A DNA stretch of 6,676 bases, from contig JAFXOO010000006.1 of the NCBI GenBank assembly GCA_017528675.1, positions 1-6,676 of the forward strand, read 5' to 3'. The translations under genes were made by a program, and so were the position numbers. The DNA comes from Oscillospiraceae bacterium. GTDB lineage: Bacteria; Bacillota; Clostridia; Oscillospirales; Ruminococcaceae. Positions 1-5,619 of this stretch are shown piece after piece; within the stretch, counting starts at the first letter, position 1, and the number at the start of each line of letters is the position of its first letter. Under the pieces are notes generated by a model. It saw nothing but the letters and a program-made list of their open reading frames with translations, was not told where the DNA came from and did not search any database.

Positions 1-40
1 GCCAGCGTTCGTCCTGAGCCAGGATCAAACTCTTCATAGA
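1..40 (-). rRNA. rrs: 16S ribosomal RNA gene, 5' end only
   Basis: Read on the minus strand, positions 32-13 give the near-universal start of bacterial 16S rRNA (GAGTTTGATCCTGGCTCAGG, the 27F primer site), followed by ACGAACGCTGGC to the edge. Aligning to E. coli numbering, where G6 is at position 35, puts the mature 5' end near position 40. Only about 40 nt are present; the rest of the rrn operon lies beyond the left end. This piece is too conserved to identify the organism. Confidence 0.97.
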
Positions 41-52
41 GTTGTATCTCAT

Positions 53-68
53 ATCGGTTTTACCCGAT
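53..68 (-). other. Hairpin just upstream of 16S 5' end
   Basis: The minus strand reads ATCGG, a 6-nt loop (GTAAAA), then CCGAT: a perfect 5-bp stem ending about 13 nt before the mature 16S end. It may belong to the 16S processing region. The partner strand that normally pairs with the 16S 5' flank lies beyond the window, so this local fold could compete with that long-range stem. The function is inferred. Confidence 0.4.
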
Positions 69-83
69 TCTGAAATCTGTCTC

Positions 84-102
84 ATTGCGAATCGCTCGCA
101 AT
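84..102 (-). other. Hairpin in rrn leader
   Basis: The minus strand reads ATTGCGA, loop GCGAT, TCGCAAT: a perfect 7-bp stem with a 5-nt loop. No T-run follows it, so it is not an intrinsic terminator. It is probably a folded element of the precursor rRNA leader. Confidence 0.5.
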
Positions 103-139
103 TACTGTTTGTGTTTTATAGTCTTGTCTGACTTCTCAA

Positions 140-168
140 TTGATTCTTATTCTTCGAATCCGAATCAA
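140..168 (-). other. Two-part hairpin in rrn leader
   Basis: The minus strand has an outer perfect 7-bp stem (TTGATTC at 168-162 with GAATCAA at 146-140). Inside it is a second 4-bp stem (ATTC/GAAT, loop GAA). The two stems are separated by a GG/AA internal loop that could form tandem G-A pairs. No T-run follows. It lies downstream of the boxA-like element and is probably a structured or processing element of the precursor. Confidence 0.5.
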
Positions 169-203
169 CAAGGGTTCCAGTTTTTCTTGCCTTTTCTTGT
201 ATT

Positions 204-222
204 GTTCAGTTTTCAAGATGCA
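204..222 (-). promoter_or_regulatory. boxA-like rRNA antitermination element
   Basis: The minus strand reads TGCATCTTGAAAACTGAAC. The TTGAAAACT core is the conserved part of the boxA-like element found in Bacillus/Clostridium rrn leaders and 16S-23S spacers, where Nus factors bind the nascent RNA and protect it from termination. It sits about 46 nt downstream of the predicted start site, as expected for a leader boxA. The match is from memory of the family consensus; the three bases before the core differ. Confidence 0.6.
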
Positions 223-274
223 GTGTCTTCGGCTTGTCTGCGTTGTTTTCGCTCTCTCGCCTGACGACTTATTT

Positions 275-303
275 ATTATAGCACATATCAAGAGGTTTGT
301 CAA
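275..303 (-). promoter_or_regulatory. Consensus sigma-A promoter of the rRNA operon
   Basis: On the minus strand a perfect -35 TTGACA (303-298) is followed by exactly 17 nt and a perfect -10 TATAAT (280-275). The three bases before the -10 are TGC, so an extended -10 (TGn) is also present. Transcription should begin near 268-269. A promoter this close to ideal, directed at a 16S gene about 230 nt away, is the main rrn promoter. No convincing A/T-rich UP element is seen upstream, although a 6-bp inverted repeat abuts the -35. Confidence 0.93.
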
Positions 304-373
304 GGGTTTTGCATGTAGAAACAAACCCCGATTTCCCTTTCCTGTTTTATGCATATTTGCCAGTGATTTTCTG
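304..373. other. Spacer between arg terminator and rrn promoter
   Basis: About 70 nt separate the argF terminator from the -35 box. No gene is visible. The one structure is an inverted repeat on the minus strand, GGGTTT (328-323) and AAACCC (309-304), with a 13-nt gap; its right arm touches the -35. It may be chance or a regulator site. Confidence 0.4.
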
Positions 374-404
374 AAAACGGGCATCCCGCAGCCGGAATGC
401 CCGT
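374..404 (-). terminator. Rho-independent terminator after argF
   Basis: On the minus strand an 11-bp GC-rich stem (404-394 with 387-377, one G-U pair, 6-nt loop) begins 13 nt after the argF stop codon. It runs directly into TTTT (377-374). The stem is strong but the T-run is only four bases, so some read-through toward the rrn promoter is possible. It marks the end of the arg operon and separates it from the rRNA operon. Confidence 0.88.
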
Positions 405-417
405 CATTGTTGTTGTG

Positions 418-1332
418 TTACGCCTCCTCCGGCATCATCAGCTTGACCATTACCGCCTTCTGTGCATGCAGCCGGTTCTCTGCTTCGTCAAAAATCTCCG
501 CAGCATGTGCCTCAAAGACCTTGTTCGTAATCTCCTCCTCACGATGTGCCGGCAGACAGTGCAGCACCATTGCATCACTATGTGCCGCAGCCATGACGTC
601 ATCATTGATCTGGTAGCCCCTGAAGGCCTTCTTGCGCTTTTCAATCTCAGCTTCCATGCCCATAGAGGACCATACGTCCGTGATGAGCACGTCCGCATTG
701 GTTGCAGCCTCCAGCGGCAGGTTGGTGATCGAGAAGCAGTCGTAGCCCTTGGCGAACTCCATGACCTTCGGATCCGGATGATAGCCGTCCGGGCATGCCA
801 CCGCAACCTCCATGCCTGCCTTCAGGCAGCCTACAATCAGGGAATTAGCCATATTATTGCCGTCACCGATATAGCACATCTTCAGGCCGTCAAATGTATC
901 CTTATACTCCCGGATCGTCAGCAGGTCTGCCAGAACCTGGCACGGATGGCAGAAGTCCGTCAGGCCGTTGATGATCGGAATAGAGCCAAATGCGGCCAGA
1001 TCCTCCACTTCCTTCTGGGCAAAGGTACGGATCATAATGCCGTCGAGATAGCGGGACAGTACACGGGCGGTATCCTGCACCGGCTCAACACGGCCGATTT
1101 GCAGGTCATTCGCAGAGAGGAACAGCGGATAGCCGCCGAGCTGGTACATGCCTGTCTCAAACGAAACTCTTGTCCGTGTGGATGCCTTCTGGAAGATCAT
1201 GCCGAGAGTCTTGCCCTCAAGAATCGGGTGCGGGATATTGTGCTTGGTCTGGTACTTCAGCTTATCTGCCAGATCCAGAATGTCAAAGATTTCCTGCTGG
1301 CTCAGGTCCAGCATCTTCAGTAAATGCTTCAT
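418..1332 (-). CDS. argF: Ornithine carbamoyltransferase
   Basis: This cytoplasmic enzyme joins carbamoyl phosphate to ornithine to make citrulline, the sixth step of arginine synthesis. The 304-residue protein has the usual family length. The carbamoyl-phosphate site STRTR is at 51-55 and HPCQ at 129-132. The ornithine-binding loop DVWSSMG is at 219-225 and separates true ornithine transcarbamylases from aspartate and acetyl- or succinyl-ornithine relatives. HCLPAHR at 258-264 carries the catalytic cysteine (259). The ATG start has CCTCCT on the plus strand (1341-1346, AGGAGG in the mRNA) at 8-nt spacing. It is the last gene of the cluster, 18 nt after the LURP-one-like gene, and is followed by a terminator. 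A catabolic (ArcB) role is unlikely given the biosynthetic neighbours and the absence of arcA or arcC here. Confidence 0.97.
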   Translation of the reverse strand: MKHLLKMLDLSQQEIFDILDLADKLKYQTKHNIPHPILEGKTLGMIFQKASTRTRVSFETGMYQLGGYPLFLSANDLQIGRVEPVQDTARVLSRYLDGIMIRTFAQKEVEDLAAFGSIPIINGLTDFCHPCQVLADLLTIREYKDTFDGLKMCYIGDGNNMANSLIVGCLKAGMEVAVACPDGYHPDPKVMEFAKGYDCFSITNLPLEAATNADVLITDVWSSMGMEAEIEKRKKAFRGYQINDDVMAAAHSDAMVLHCLPAHREEEITNKVFEAHAAEIFDEAENRLHAQKAVMVKLMMPEEA

Positions 1333-1350
1333 ATCAAATTCCTCCTGGTT

Positions 1351-1815
1351 TTATGTGTTATAGCATTTATCTGCCACTACTGCAAACAGCGGAATAAAAT
1401 CATCAAAGTATTTGTCATCCACGCTCAGCAGATACATCGGTTCATCGTTCGCCTGCTTTTCTTTTTTGAGAGAGCCTATGGTTTCGCTGCCCTTCTGGAG
1501 CGTAAAGAAGCTGGTATCCTTGCCTTTGAGCAGATATTGTCCGCCGGGCCCGTCAAACGTGATGCTCGGATCCACAAACAGTGACTTGCACTTCGCATCC
1601 AGAAAATGTGCATCGTTGAACGTAATATCGAACGCCGGCTTGTTTCCGCTTGCGGTACGCACCATCGTATACAGTACATAGCCGCTCGCATCGTGCAGCG
1701 ATGTTATCGGATTGCCGATCAGCTTCCGTTTCTTGTTGACGGTATAGATTTTTCTGTCCTTCTCATCGGTTACGGTGTACTTGCCCGAACCCTTGGGAAT
1801 GACGATGAGTTCCAT
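1351..1815 (-). CDS. LURP-one-related / Tubby C-terminal-like fold protein
   Basis: A 154-residue protein of unknown function. Its beta-rich pattern fits the LURP-one-related (YxjI-like) family, whose fold resembles the Tubby C-terminal domain: a first half with YTV (23-25), the turn HDASG (41-45) and YTMVR (49-53); a GPGGQYLLKG segment (89-98); then IGSLKKEK (113-120), YLLSV (128-132) and a closing FIPLFAVVAD (140-149). There is no signal peptide or membrane segment, so it is probably cytoplasmic. The ATG at 1815 is chosen over an upstream in-frame start at 1902 because GGAGGG (1826-1821), formed by the last codons of argD, lies 5 nt before it. It begins 1 nt after the argD stop, so it is probably translationally coupled. 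In the B. subtilis arg operon carAB occupies this place. Some family members are thought to bind lipid or act at membranes; no role in arginine synthesis is known. Confidence 0.75.
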   Translation of the reverse strand: MELIVIPKGSGKYTVTDEKDRKIYTVNKKRKLIGNPITSLHDASGYVLYTMVRTASGNKPAFDITFNDAHFLDAKCKSLFVDPSITFDGPGGQYLLKGKDTSFFTLQKGSETIGSLKKEKQANDEPMYLLSVDDKYFDDFIPLFAVVADKCYNT

Positions 1816-1816
1816 A

Positions 1817-2983
1817 TTATCCCTCCAATACTTCACAAAGCACGGCAGCGCCAGCCTCCAGCTCCTCGCTGGAAATGGTGAGCGGCGGCAGCAGTCTGAC
1901 ACGGTCCTTCGCCGTCAGGACAAGCAATCCCTTGTCCAGGCAGGCTTTCAGTACATCCGGGGCTTTTTTCGTCCTGAGTGAGATACCGATCATCAGGCCA
2001 AGACCGGATACCTCCTCCACTTCATCGAGGGAAGCCAGCTTCGTCCGCAGCCATGTGCTCTTTTCACGGATGGATGCAAGCATACCGGGCTGTGCAAGCG
2101 TGCGCAGCACCTGGATTGCACCGGCGCAGACCACCGGATTCCCGCCGAAGGTCGAACCGTGCATGCCCTTTCCGAGGACATCGGCACACTTTTCATTCGC
2201 AAGGCATACGCCGATCGGCAGACCGCCGCCAAGACCCTTGGCTGCTGTCGTAACATCCGCTTTCACGCCGAACTGCTCCCCTGCAAACAGGGTGCCGGTT
2301 CTGCCGATGCCGGTCTGGACTTCATCCGCAATCATCAGAATATCCTTCTCGTCACAGATCTTCCGGATCTCGTCCACAAAGCCCTGCTCCAGCGCCATAA
2401 CGCCGCCCTCGCCCTGCACATACTCAATCATGATCGCACAAACCGTGTCATCGAGCTTCTCATGCAGATCTGCGATGTCATTTGCCCTGGCATAACGGAA
2501 TCCCTCAGTAAACGGGAAGAAATAGTTATGAAACACATCCTGGCCGGTTGCCGAAAGCGTTGTAATGGTCCGGCCGTGGAAGGAATTGACCAGCGTGATG
2601 ATGGTCTGACGGCCCTTGCCGTACTTGTCAAAGCTGTACTTTCTGGCAAGCTTGATGGCACACTCATTTGCCTCTGCGCCGCTGTTGCCGAAAAACAGCT
2701 TGGAATAGCCGCTCATCTCGCAGAGCATCTCTGCCAGGTCTGCCTGCGGCTGGTGATAAAACAGATTCGACGTATGCTGTACCTTCCGCACCTGCGCACA
2801 TACAGCATCCGCCCATGCGGGATTGCAGTACCCCAGTGAGGAGGTACCGATACCGCTGCCGAAGTCAATATAGGTCTTTCCGTCGGCATCGAGTACCGTT
2901 GCCCCGCTGCCATGGTCAAGTACCACATCACTCCGCCCGTAGGTCGGCATGATGTGGGCATTTGTCTGTTCAAACGTGTTCAT
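1817..2983 (-). CDS. argD: Acetylornithine aminotransferase
   Basis: This PLP-dependent class III aminotransferase converts N-acetylglutamate semialdehyde plus glutamate into N-acetylornithine plus 2-oxoglutarate. The 388-residue length is normal. Motifs in order are GNSGAEA (99-105, cofactor phosphate), FHGRT (135-139), E187 in EYVQGEGG, D220 in DEVQTGIGRTG (cofactor ring nitrogen), the Schiff-base lysine K249 in AAKGLGGGLPIG, and STFGGNP (277-283). The usual EP(I/V)QGEGG reads EYVQGEGG; variation at this position is common and I do not treat it as a defect. The ATG has a moderate AAGGG site 7 nt upstream. It lies 57 nt after the DUF3592-like gene, the widest gap in the cluster. Related ornithine, GABA and succinylornithine aminotransferases share these motifs; the arg context decides the assignment. 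Confidence 0.96.
   Translation of the reverse strand: MNTFEQTNAHIMPTYGRSDVVLDHGSGATVLDADGKTYIDFGSGIGTSSLGYCNPAWADAVCAQVRKVQHTSNLFYHQPQADLAEMLCEMSGYSKLFFGNSGAEANECAIKLARKYSFDKYGKGRQTIITLVNSFHGRTITTLSATGQDVFHNYFFPFTEGFRYARANDIADLHEKLDDTVCAIMIEYVQGEGGVMALEQGFVDEIRKICDEKDILMIADEVQTGIGRTGTLFAGEQFGVKADVTTAAKGLGGGLPIGVCLANEKCADVLGKGMHGSTFGGNPVVCAGAIQVLRTLAQPGMLASIREKSTWLRTKLASLDEVEEVSGLGLMIGISLRTKKAPDVLKACLDKGLLVLTAKDRVRLLPPLTISSEELEAGAAVLCEVLEG
1821..1826 (-). promoter_or_regulatory. Ribosome binding site inside the argD 3' end
   Basis: The minus strand reads GGAGGG within the codons for the last Glu-Gly of ArgD, directly before its TAA stop and 5 nt before the ATG at 1815. It fixes the start of the LURP-one-like gene and implies that ribosomes ending argD can restart there. 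Confidence 0.75.
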
Positions 2984-3014
2984 CAGAATACCCTTCGCTT
3001 TCTATTCAGAATCC

Positions 3015-3033
3015 GTGCAGTGCTCTGCTGCAC
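3015..3033 (-). other. Hairpin in the gap before argD
   Basis: In the 57-nt gap between the DUF3592-like gene and argD, the minus strand reads GTGCAG, a 7-nt loop and CTGCAC: a perfect 6-bp stem. No T-run follows, so it is not an intrinsic terminator. It could stabilise or define the end of a processed mRNA, or simply be chance. It lies about 20 nt upstream of the argD ribosome binding site and does not cover it. Confidence 0.35.
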
Positions 3034-3040
3034 CATGCTT

Positions 3041-3451
3041 TCAATGATACTGTAACCACAGAACAGCCCCGGCGATCAGCGTGCCGATACCAGCGGTCAG
3101 GAGCGCAGTTCTGCGCCACACGCCGCCTGTATCCTTCAGCACGAACAGATCAGGCTGCTGCCTGTCATAAACGATCTCCAGTGCATCACCGGGATGATAC
3201 CGGTACTGCCATTCCGGAACATATTCCCGGCTGGCAGCGGTTATTTCGCCGGATGCTGTCTCATACCGCACCACCGGCGCATACGCAGTCACCTCGCTGC
3301 CGTTGCGGTGTATCATCTGGGTACGGCTGCCGGTGACAGTTGCCTTTGCCGTAACCGGATGGGCAATTCTCCCCCGGCGCACCGGCACAAATGCCAGCAC
3401 AATGCAGACCAGCGCCATCACTGCCGGCACAAGCCGTATCAGCCAGATCAT
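3041..3451 (-). CDS. DUF3592-like two-helix membrane protein
   Basis: A 136-residue protein of unknown function with a hydrophobic helix at about 3-24, a soluble middle of about 90 residues, and a second helix at about 115-133. The middle follows the DUF3592 pattern: a beta strand ATV (37-39), YAPVVRYETASGE (57-69), then YHPGDALEIVYD (85-96) and a short DLFVL (101-105). Arginines flank the middle domain at both ends (R25, R26, R28; R113, R114). By the positive-inside rule this places the domain in the cytoplasm with both termini outside; that topology is inference. The ATG overlaps the argB TGA as ATGA, and no good ribosome binding site lies close by, so translation probably depends on coupling to argB. 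The family match is by pattern and no specific function is known. Confidence 0.75.
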   Translation of the reverse strand: MIWLIRLVPAVMALVCIVLAFVPVRRGRIAHPVTAKATVTGSRTQMIHRNGSEVTAYAPVVRYETASGEITAASREYVPEWQYRYHPGDALEIVYDRQQPDLFVLKDTGGVWRRTALLTAGIGTLIAGAVLWLQYH

Positions 3452-4320
3452 CGGAACATTGTACCAATGCCCTCGTTCGAGAGCAGCTCAATCAGGATGG
3501 AGTGCGGCACTCTGCCGTCGATGATCACCGTTTTCTTCACGCCACGGCGCACAGCCTCCACGCAGCAATCAATCTTCGGAATCATGCCGCCGGAAATGAT
3601 GCCTCTGCGCTTCATAAACGGAACCTCACTGACATTGACCTCCTGGATGAGGGTGGACGGATCGTCCTTGTCCCGCAGAAGTCCTGCAATATCGGTCATC
3701 AGGATGAGGTTTTCGGCACCGAGCTCCGCTGCAATGCGGGCGGCTGCGGTATCCGCATTGACATTATATGCCTGACCGTCAGCATCGCTCGCCACTGTGG
3801 CGATGACCGGAATCACGCCGTTGGCAAGCGCATCCCGGATGGGCTTGGCATTGACCTTTGTGATATTGCCCACAAAGCCCAGATCCTCGCCGTTCGGGCC
3901 GAATGCACGCTCCGCCGTGAGCATCTTTTCATCCAGACCGCACATACCGATGGCAGTGCCGCCGTTAAGACCCAGGAGCGAAACGAGCTCCTTGTTCACC
4001 TTGCCGGCAAGCACCATCTTGACCACATCCACCGTTGCCTCATCTGTATAGCGCAGACCGCCGATGAATCTGCTCTCGATGTTCAGCCGCTTGAGCATGT
4101 CGCTGATTTCCGGGCCGCCGCCGTGCACGAGCACGACCTTGATGCCGACCAGCGTCAGCAGCACCATATCACTCATGACGGCCTGCTTCAGAGTCTCGTT
4201 GGTCATGGCATTGCCGCCGTATTTGATGACAACAATCTTGTCATGGTATTTCTGGATGTACGGAAGTGCGTCATTCAGCACTCTCGCACGGACTTCATTG
4301 GAGATCTCCATCCCGCTCAC
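3448..4320 (-). CDS. argB: Acetylglutamate kinase
   Basis: This enzyme phosphorylates N-acetylglutamate with ATP, the second step of arginine synthesis. It is an amino-acid-kinase-fold protein of 290 residues from the GTG start chosen here. Motifs are KYGGNAM (33-39, phosphate-binding lysine), HGGGP (66-70), NVNADTAA (186-193) and ISGGMIPK (242-249). The GTG at 4320 has AAAGGAG exactly 8 nt upstream; a GTG at 4329 would overlap that site, and an ATG at 4311 would be 17 nt away. The N-terminal helix (RARVLNDALPYIQKY) before KYGG and the C-terminal GIGTM segment are typical of the hexameric, arginine-inhibited kinases, so this is probably the feedback control point; that is inference from family knowledge. 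It lies 23 nt after argJ, and its stop overlaps the next gene by 4 nt. Confidence 0.96.
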   Translation of the reverse strand: MSGMEISNEVRARVLNDALPYIQKYHDKIVVIKYGGNAMTNETLKQAVMSDMVLLTLVGIKVVLVHGGGPEISDMLKRLNIESRFIGGLRYTDEATVDVVKMVLAGKVNKELVSLLGLNGGTAIGMCGLDEKMLTAERAFGPNGEDLGFVGNITKVNAKPIRDALANGVIPVIATVASDADGQAYNVNADTAAARIAAELGAENLILMTDIAGLLRDKDDPSTLIQEVNVSEVPFMKRRGIISGGMIPKIDCCVEAVRRGVKKTVIIDGRVPHSILIELLSNEGIGTMFR

Positions 4321-4328
4321 GTTCAACA

Positions 4329-4335
4329 CTCCTTT
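4329..4335 (-). promoter_or_regulatory. argB ribosome binding site deciding a GTG start
   Basis: The minus strand reads AAAGGAG, then 8 nt, then GTG at 4320. An in-frame GTG at 4329 overlaps this site and a TTG at 4326 is only 2 nt away, so neither is usable. The ATG at 4311 is too distant for best initiation but cannot be excluded. Confidence 0.7.
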
Positions 4336-4343
4336 ATTGCCGG

Positions 4344-5588
4344 TCAGGAACGGTAATCGCCGTTGATCCGGACATAATCATACGTCAGGTCGCAGCCCCA
4401 TGCCACTGCATTGCCGGGGCCCTTTCCAATCGTCACATGGACGAAGATTTCCTCCTCACCGAGGATGACCTTTGCCTCCTCCTCGGAGAAAGGCACACCT
4501 GCACCGTTTTCGCAGACAGCAATCGTCCCCTTCGCAGAGCCGAGGCTTACGTTGACCTTCCTGATGTCGAAATCGGCAGGCGCATAGCCCACAGCACAGA
4601 GGATTCTGCCCCAGTTGGCATCCTCACCGAAGATCGCCGCCTTGAACAGGCTCGAAGTAATGACGGATTTTGCAACAATTTCCGCTGTCTTATCATCCTC
4701 AGCACCGTCGCACAGGCACTCGATCAGCTTGGTAGCGCCCTCGCCGTCCCTTGCCATTTTCCGGGCAAGGTTCATCAGCACGGCATACAGTGCATCCTTG
4801 AAGACCTCATAGTCCTCCTCCTCGGCAACAATCTTCTCGTTGCCGGCCTCACCGTTGGCAAGGATGCAGACCATGTCGTTGGTGGAGGTGTCGCCGTCCA
4901 CGCTGACACGGTTGAGCGTGATGAACACGACCTCACGCAGGGCCTGCACCAGCAGATCGTGATCAATGGCGCAGTCGGTCGTCAGGAAGGTCAGCGTCGT
5001 CGCCATATTCGGATGAATCATGCCGCTGCCCTTGAGCATTCCGCCGAGCCGGCAGGTCTTGCCGCATGCGGTAAATTCCACCGCCACTTCCTTCGGAACG
5101 GTATCGGTGGTCATGATGGCGTTGACGGCTGCCGCATTGCCGTTCTCCTTCAGGCTCTGTGCCAGTGCCGGAACCGCCTTCTCGATCGGCTCGATCGGAA
5201 GGGGCTGACCGATGACGCCGGTGGAGGCCACGATGATGTCCTCCGGCTTCAGGTTCAGCGCTTTTGCGGCGAATTCACACATCTGATCAGCCTTTTCCAC
5301 GCCATCCGCATTGCAGGTATTGGCATTGACGGAATTGACAATCACCGCCTGTGCCATACCGTCCCGCAGGTGGCGTCTGGTAACGGCAATCGGAGCACCC
5401 TGTACCTTGTTGGTCGTATACATGGCCGCAGCCGTGCAGGGCGTGTCGGAGCAGATCATCGCCAGATCATTCTTGTTCGGATCACTGCCGGGCTTGAGCC
5501 CTGCATGGATGCCGCCGGCTTTGAAGCCCTTTGCAGCGCAGACACCGCCCTCTACAAAGTCATAGCCTTTAAATTTCTTATTCTTCAA
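4344..5588 (-). CDS. argJ: Glutamate N-acetyltransferase (ArgJ, probably bifunctional)
   Basis: ArgJ transfers the acetyl group from N-acetylornithine to glutamate, releasing ornithine and regenerating N-acetylglutamate; some members also use acetyl-CoA. The 414-residue precursor has the usual length. It carries STGVIG (122-127, oxyanion hole), TTDTVPK (160-166) and the self-cleavage site KGSGMIHPNMATTL (186-199), where the chain should split between A196 and T197 so that T197 becomes the nucleophile of the beta subunit. The N-terminal FVEGGVCAAKGFKAGGI and C-terminal YDYVRINGDYRS are typical and complete. The start is TTG at 5588, with AGAGGTG 6 nt upstream; no ATG gives a full-length protein. 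It lies 31 nt after argC and 23 nt before argB. No argA or argE is seen here, which fits a recycling pathway, but one- versus two-substrate activity cannot be told from sequence alone. Confidence 0.96.
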   Translation of the reverse strand: MKNKKFKGYDFVEGGVCAAKGFKAGGIHAGLKPGSDPNKNDLAMICSDTPCTAAAMYTTNKVQGAPIAVTRRHLRDGMAQAVIVNSVNANTCNADGVEKADQMCEFAAKALNLKPEDIIVASTGVIGQPLPIEPIEKAVPALAQSLKENGNAAAVNAIMTTDTVPKEVAVEFTACGKTCRLGGMLKGSGMIHPNMATTLTFLTTDCAIDHDLLVQALREVVFITLNRVSVDGDTSTNDMVCILANGEAGNEKIVAEEEDYEVFKDALYAVLMNLARKMARDGEGATKLIECLCDGAEDDKTAEIVAKSVITSSLFKAAIFGEDANWGRILCAVGYAPADFDIRKVNVSLGSAKGTIAVCENGAGVPFSEEEAKVILGEEEIFVHVTIGKGPGNAVAWGCDLTYDYVRINGDYRS

Positions 5589-5594
5589 TGTAAA

Positions 5595-5601
5595 CACCTC
5601 T
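5595..5601 (-). promoter_or_regulatory. argJ ribosome binding site deciding a TTG start
   Basis: The minus strand reads AGAGGTG, then TTTACA, then TTG at 5588. A GTG at 5597 overlaps this site, and the longer TTG start at 5645 would run back into argC without a binding site. TTG at 5588 gives an N-terminus that matches the ArgJ family. Confidence 0.7.
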
Positions 5602-5619
5602 ATTGAGCCGGAGCACAGG

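Larger units (their letters stand above)
41..268 (-). other. rRNA operon leader (transcribed spacer before 16S)
   Basis: This is the roughly 228-nt stretch between the predicted transcription start (about 268-269) and the mature 16S 5' end (about 40). It is more AT-rich than the neighbouring genes and has no plausible coding frame with a ribosome binding site. It holds a boxA-like element (204-222) and three perfect or near-perfect hairpins (140-168, 84-102, 53-68). In other bacteria such leaders recruit antitermination factors and are cut away during 16S maturation. The leader role here is inferred from position and from the boxA-like element. Confidence 0.8.

Noticed and set aside
115..139. 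Possible second rrn promoter with TATAAA at 120-115 on the minus strand
   Set aside because: No -35-like hexamer lies 16-18 nt upstream; the nearest TTGAGA (139-134) is only 13 nt away, too short for sigma-A.
140..616. Plus- and minus-strand open frames across the rrn leader and spacer
   Set aside because: They overlap the rrn promoter, leader and terminator, have no ribosome binding site, and show no family pattern.
397..1323. A 308-codon open frame on the plus strand opposite argF
   Set aside because: It mirrors argF, has no recognisable domain, and would have to read through the argF terminator. argF carries all catalytic motifs.
1816..1902. Longer N-terminus for the LURP-one-like gene starting at 1902
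   Set aside because: The added 29 residues lie entirely over argD in another frame, are Arg- and Cys-rich unlike the rest, and lack a ribosome binding site; GGAGGG serves the ATG at 1815.
2997..3010. TGAATA half-site before argD as an ARG box
   Set aside because: Only one half matches. The second half (ATTCA type) is missing, so ArgR/AhrC binding is not supported.
4266..5606. A 446-codon open frame on the plus strand opposite argJ and the start of argB
   Set aside because: It is the antisense shadow of argJ, whose full set of family motifs is on the minus strand. The plus-strand protein is low-complexity in His, Arg and Gly, has no recognisable domain, and lacks a ribosome binding site.
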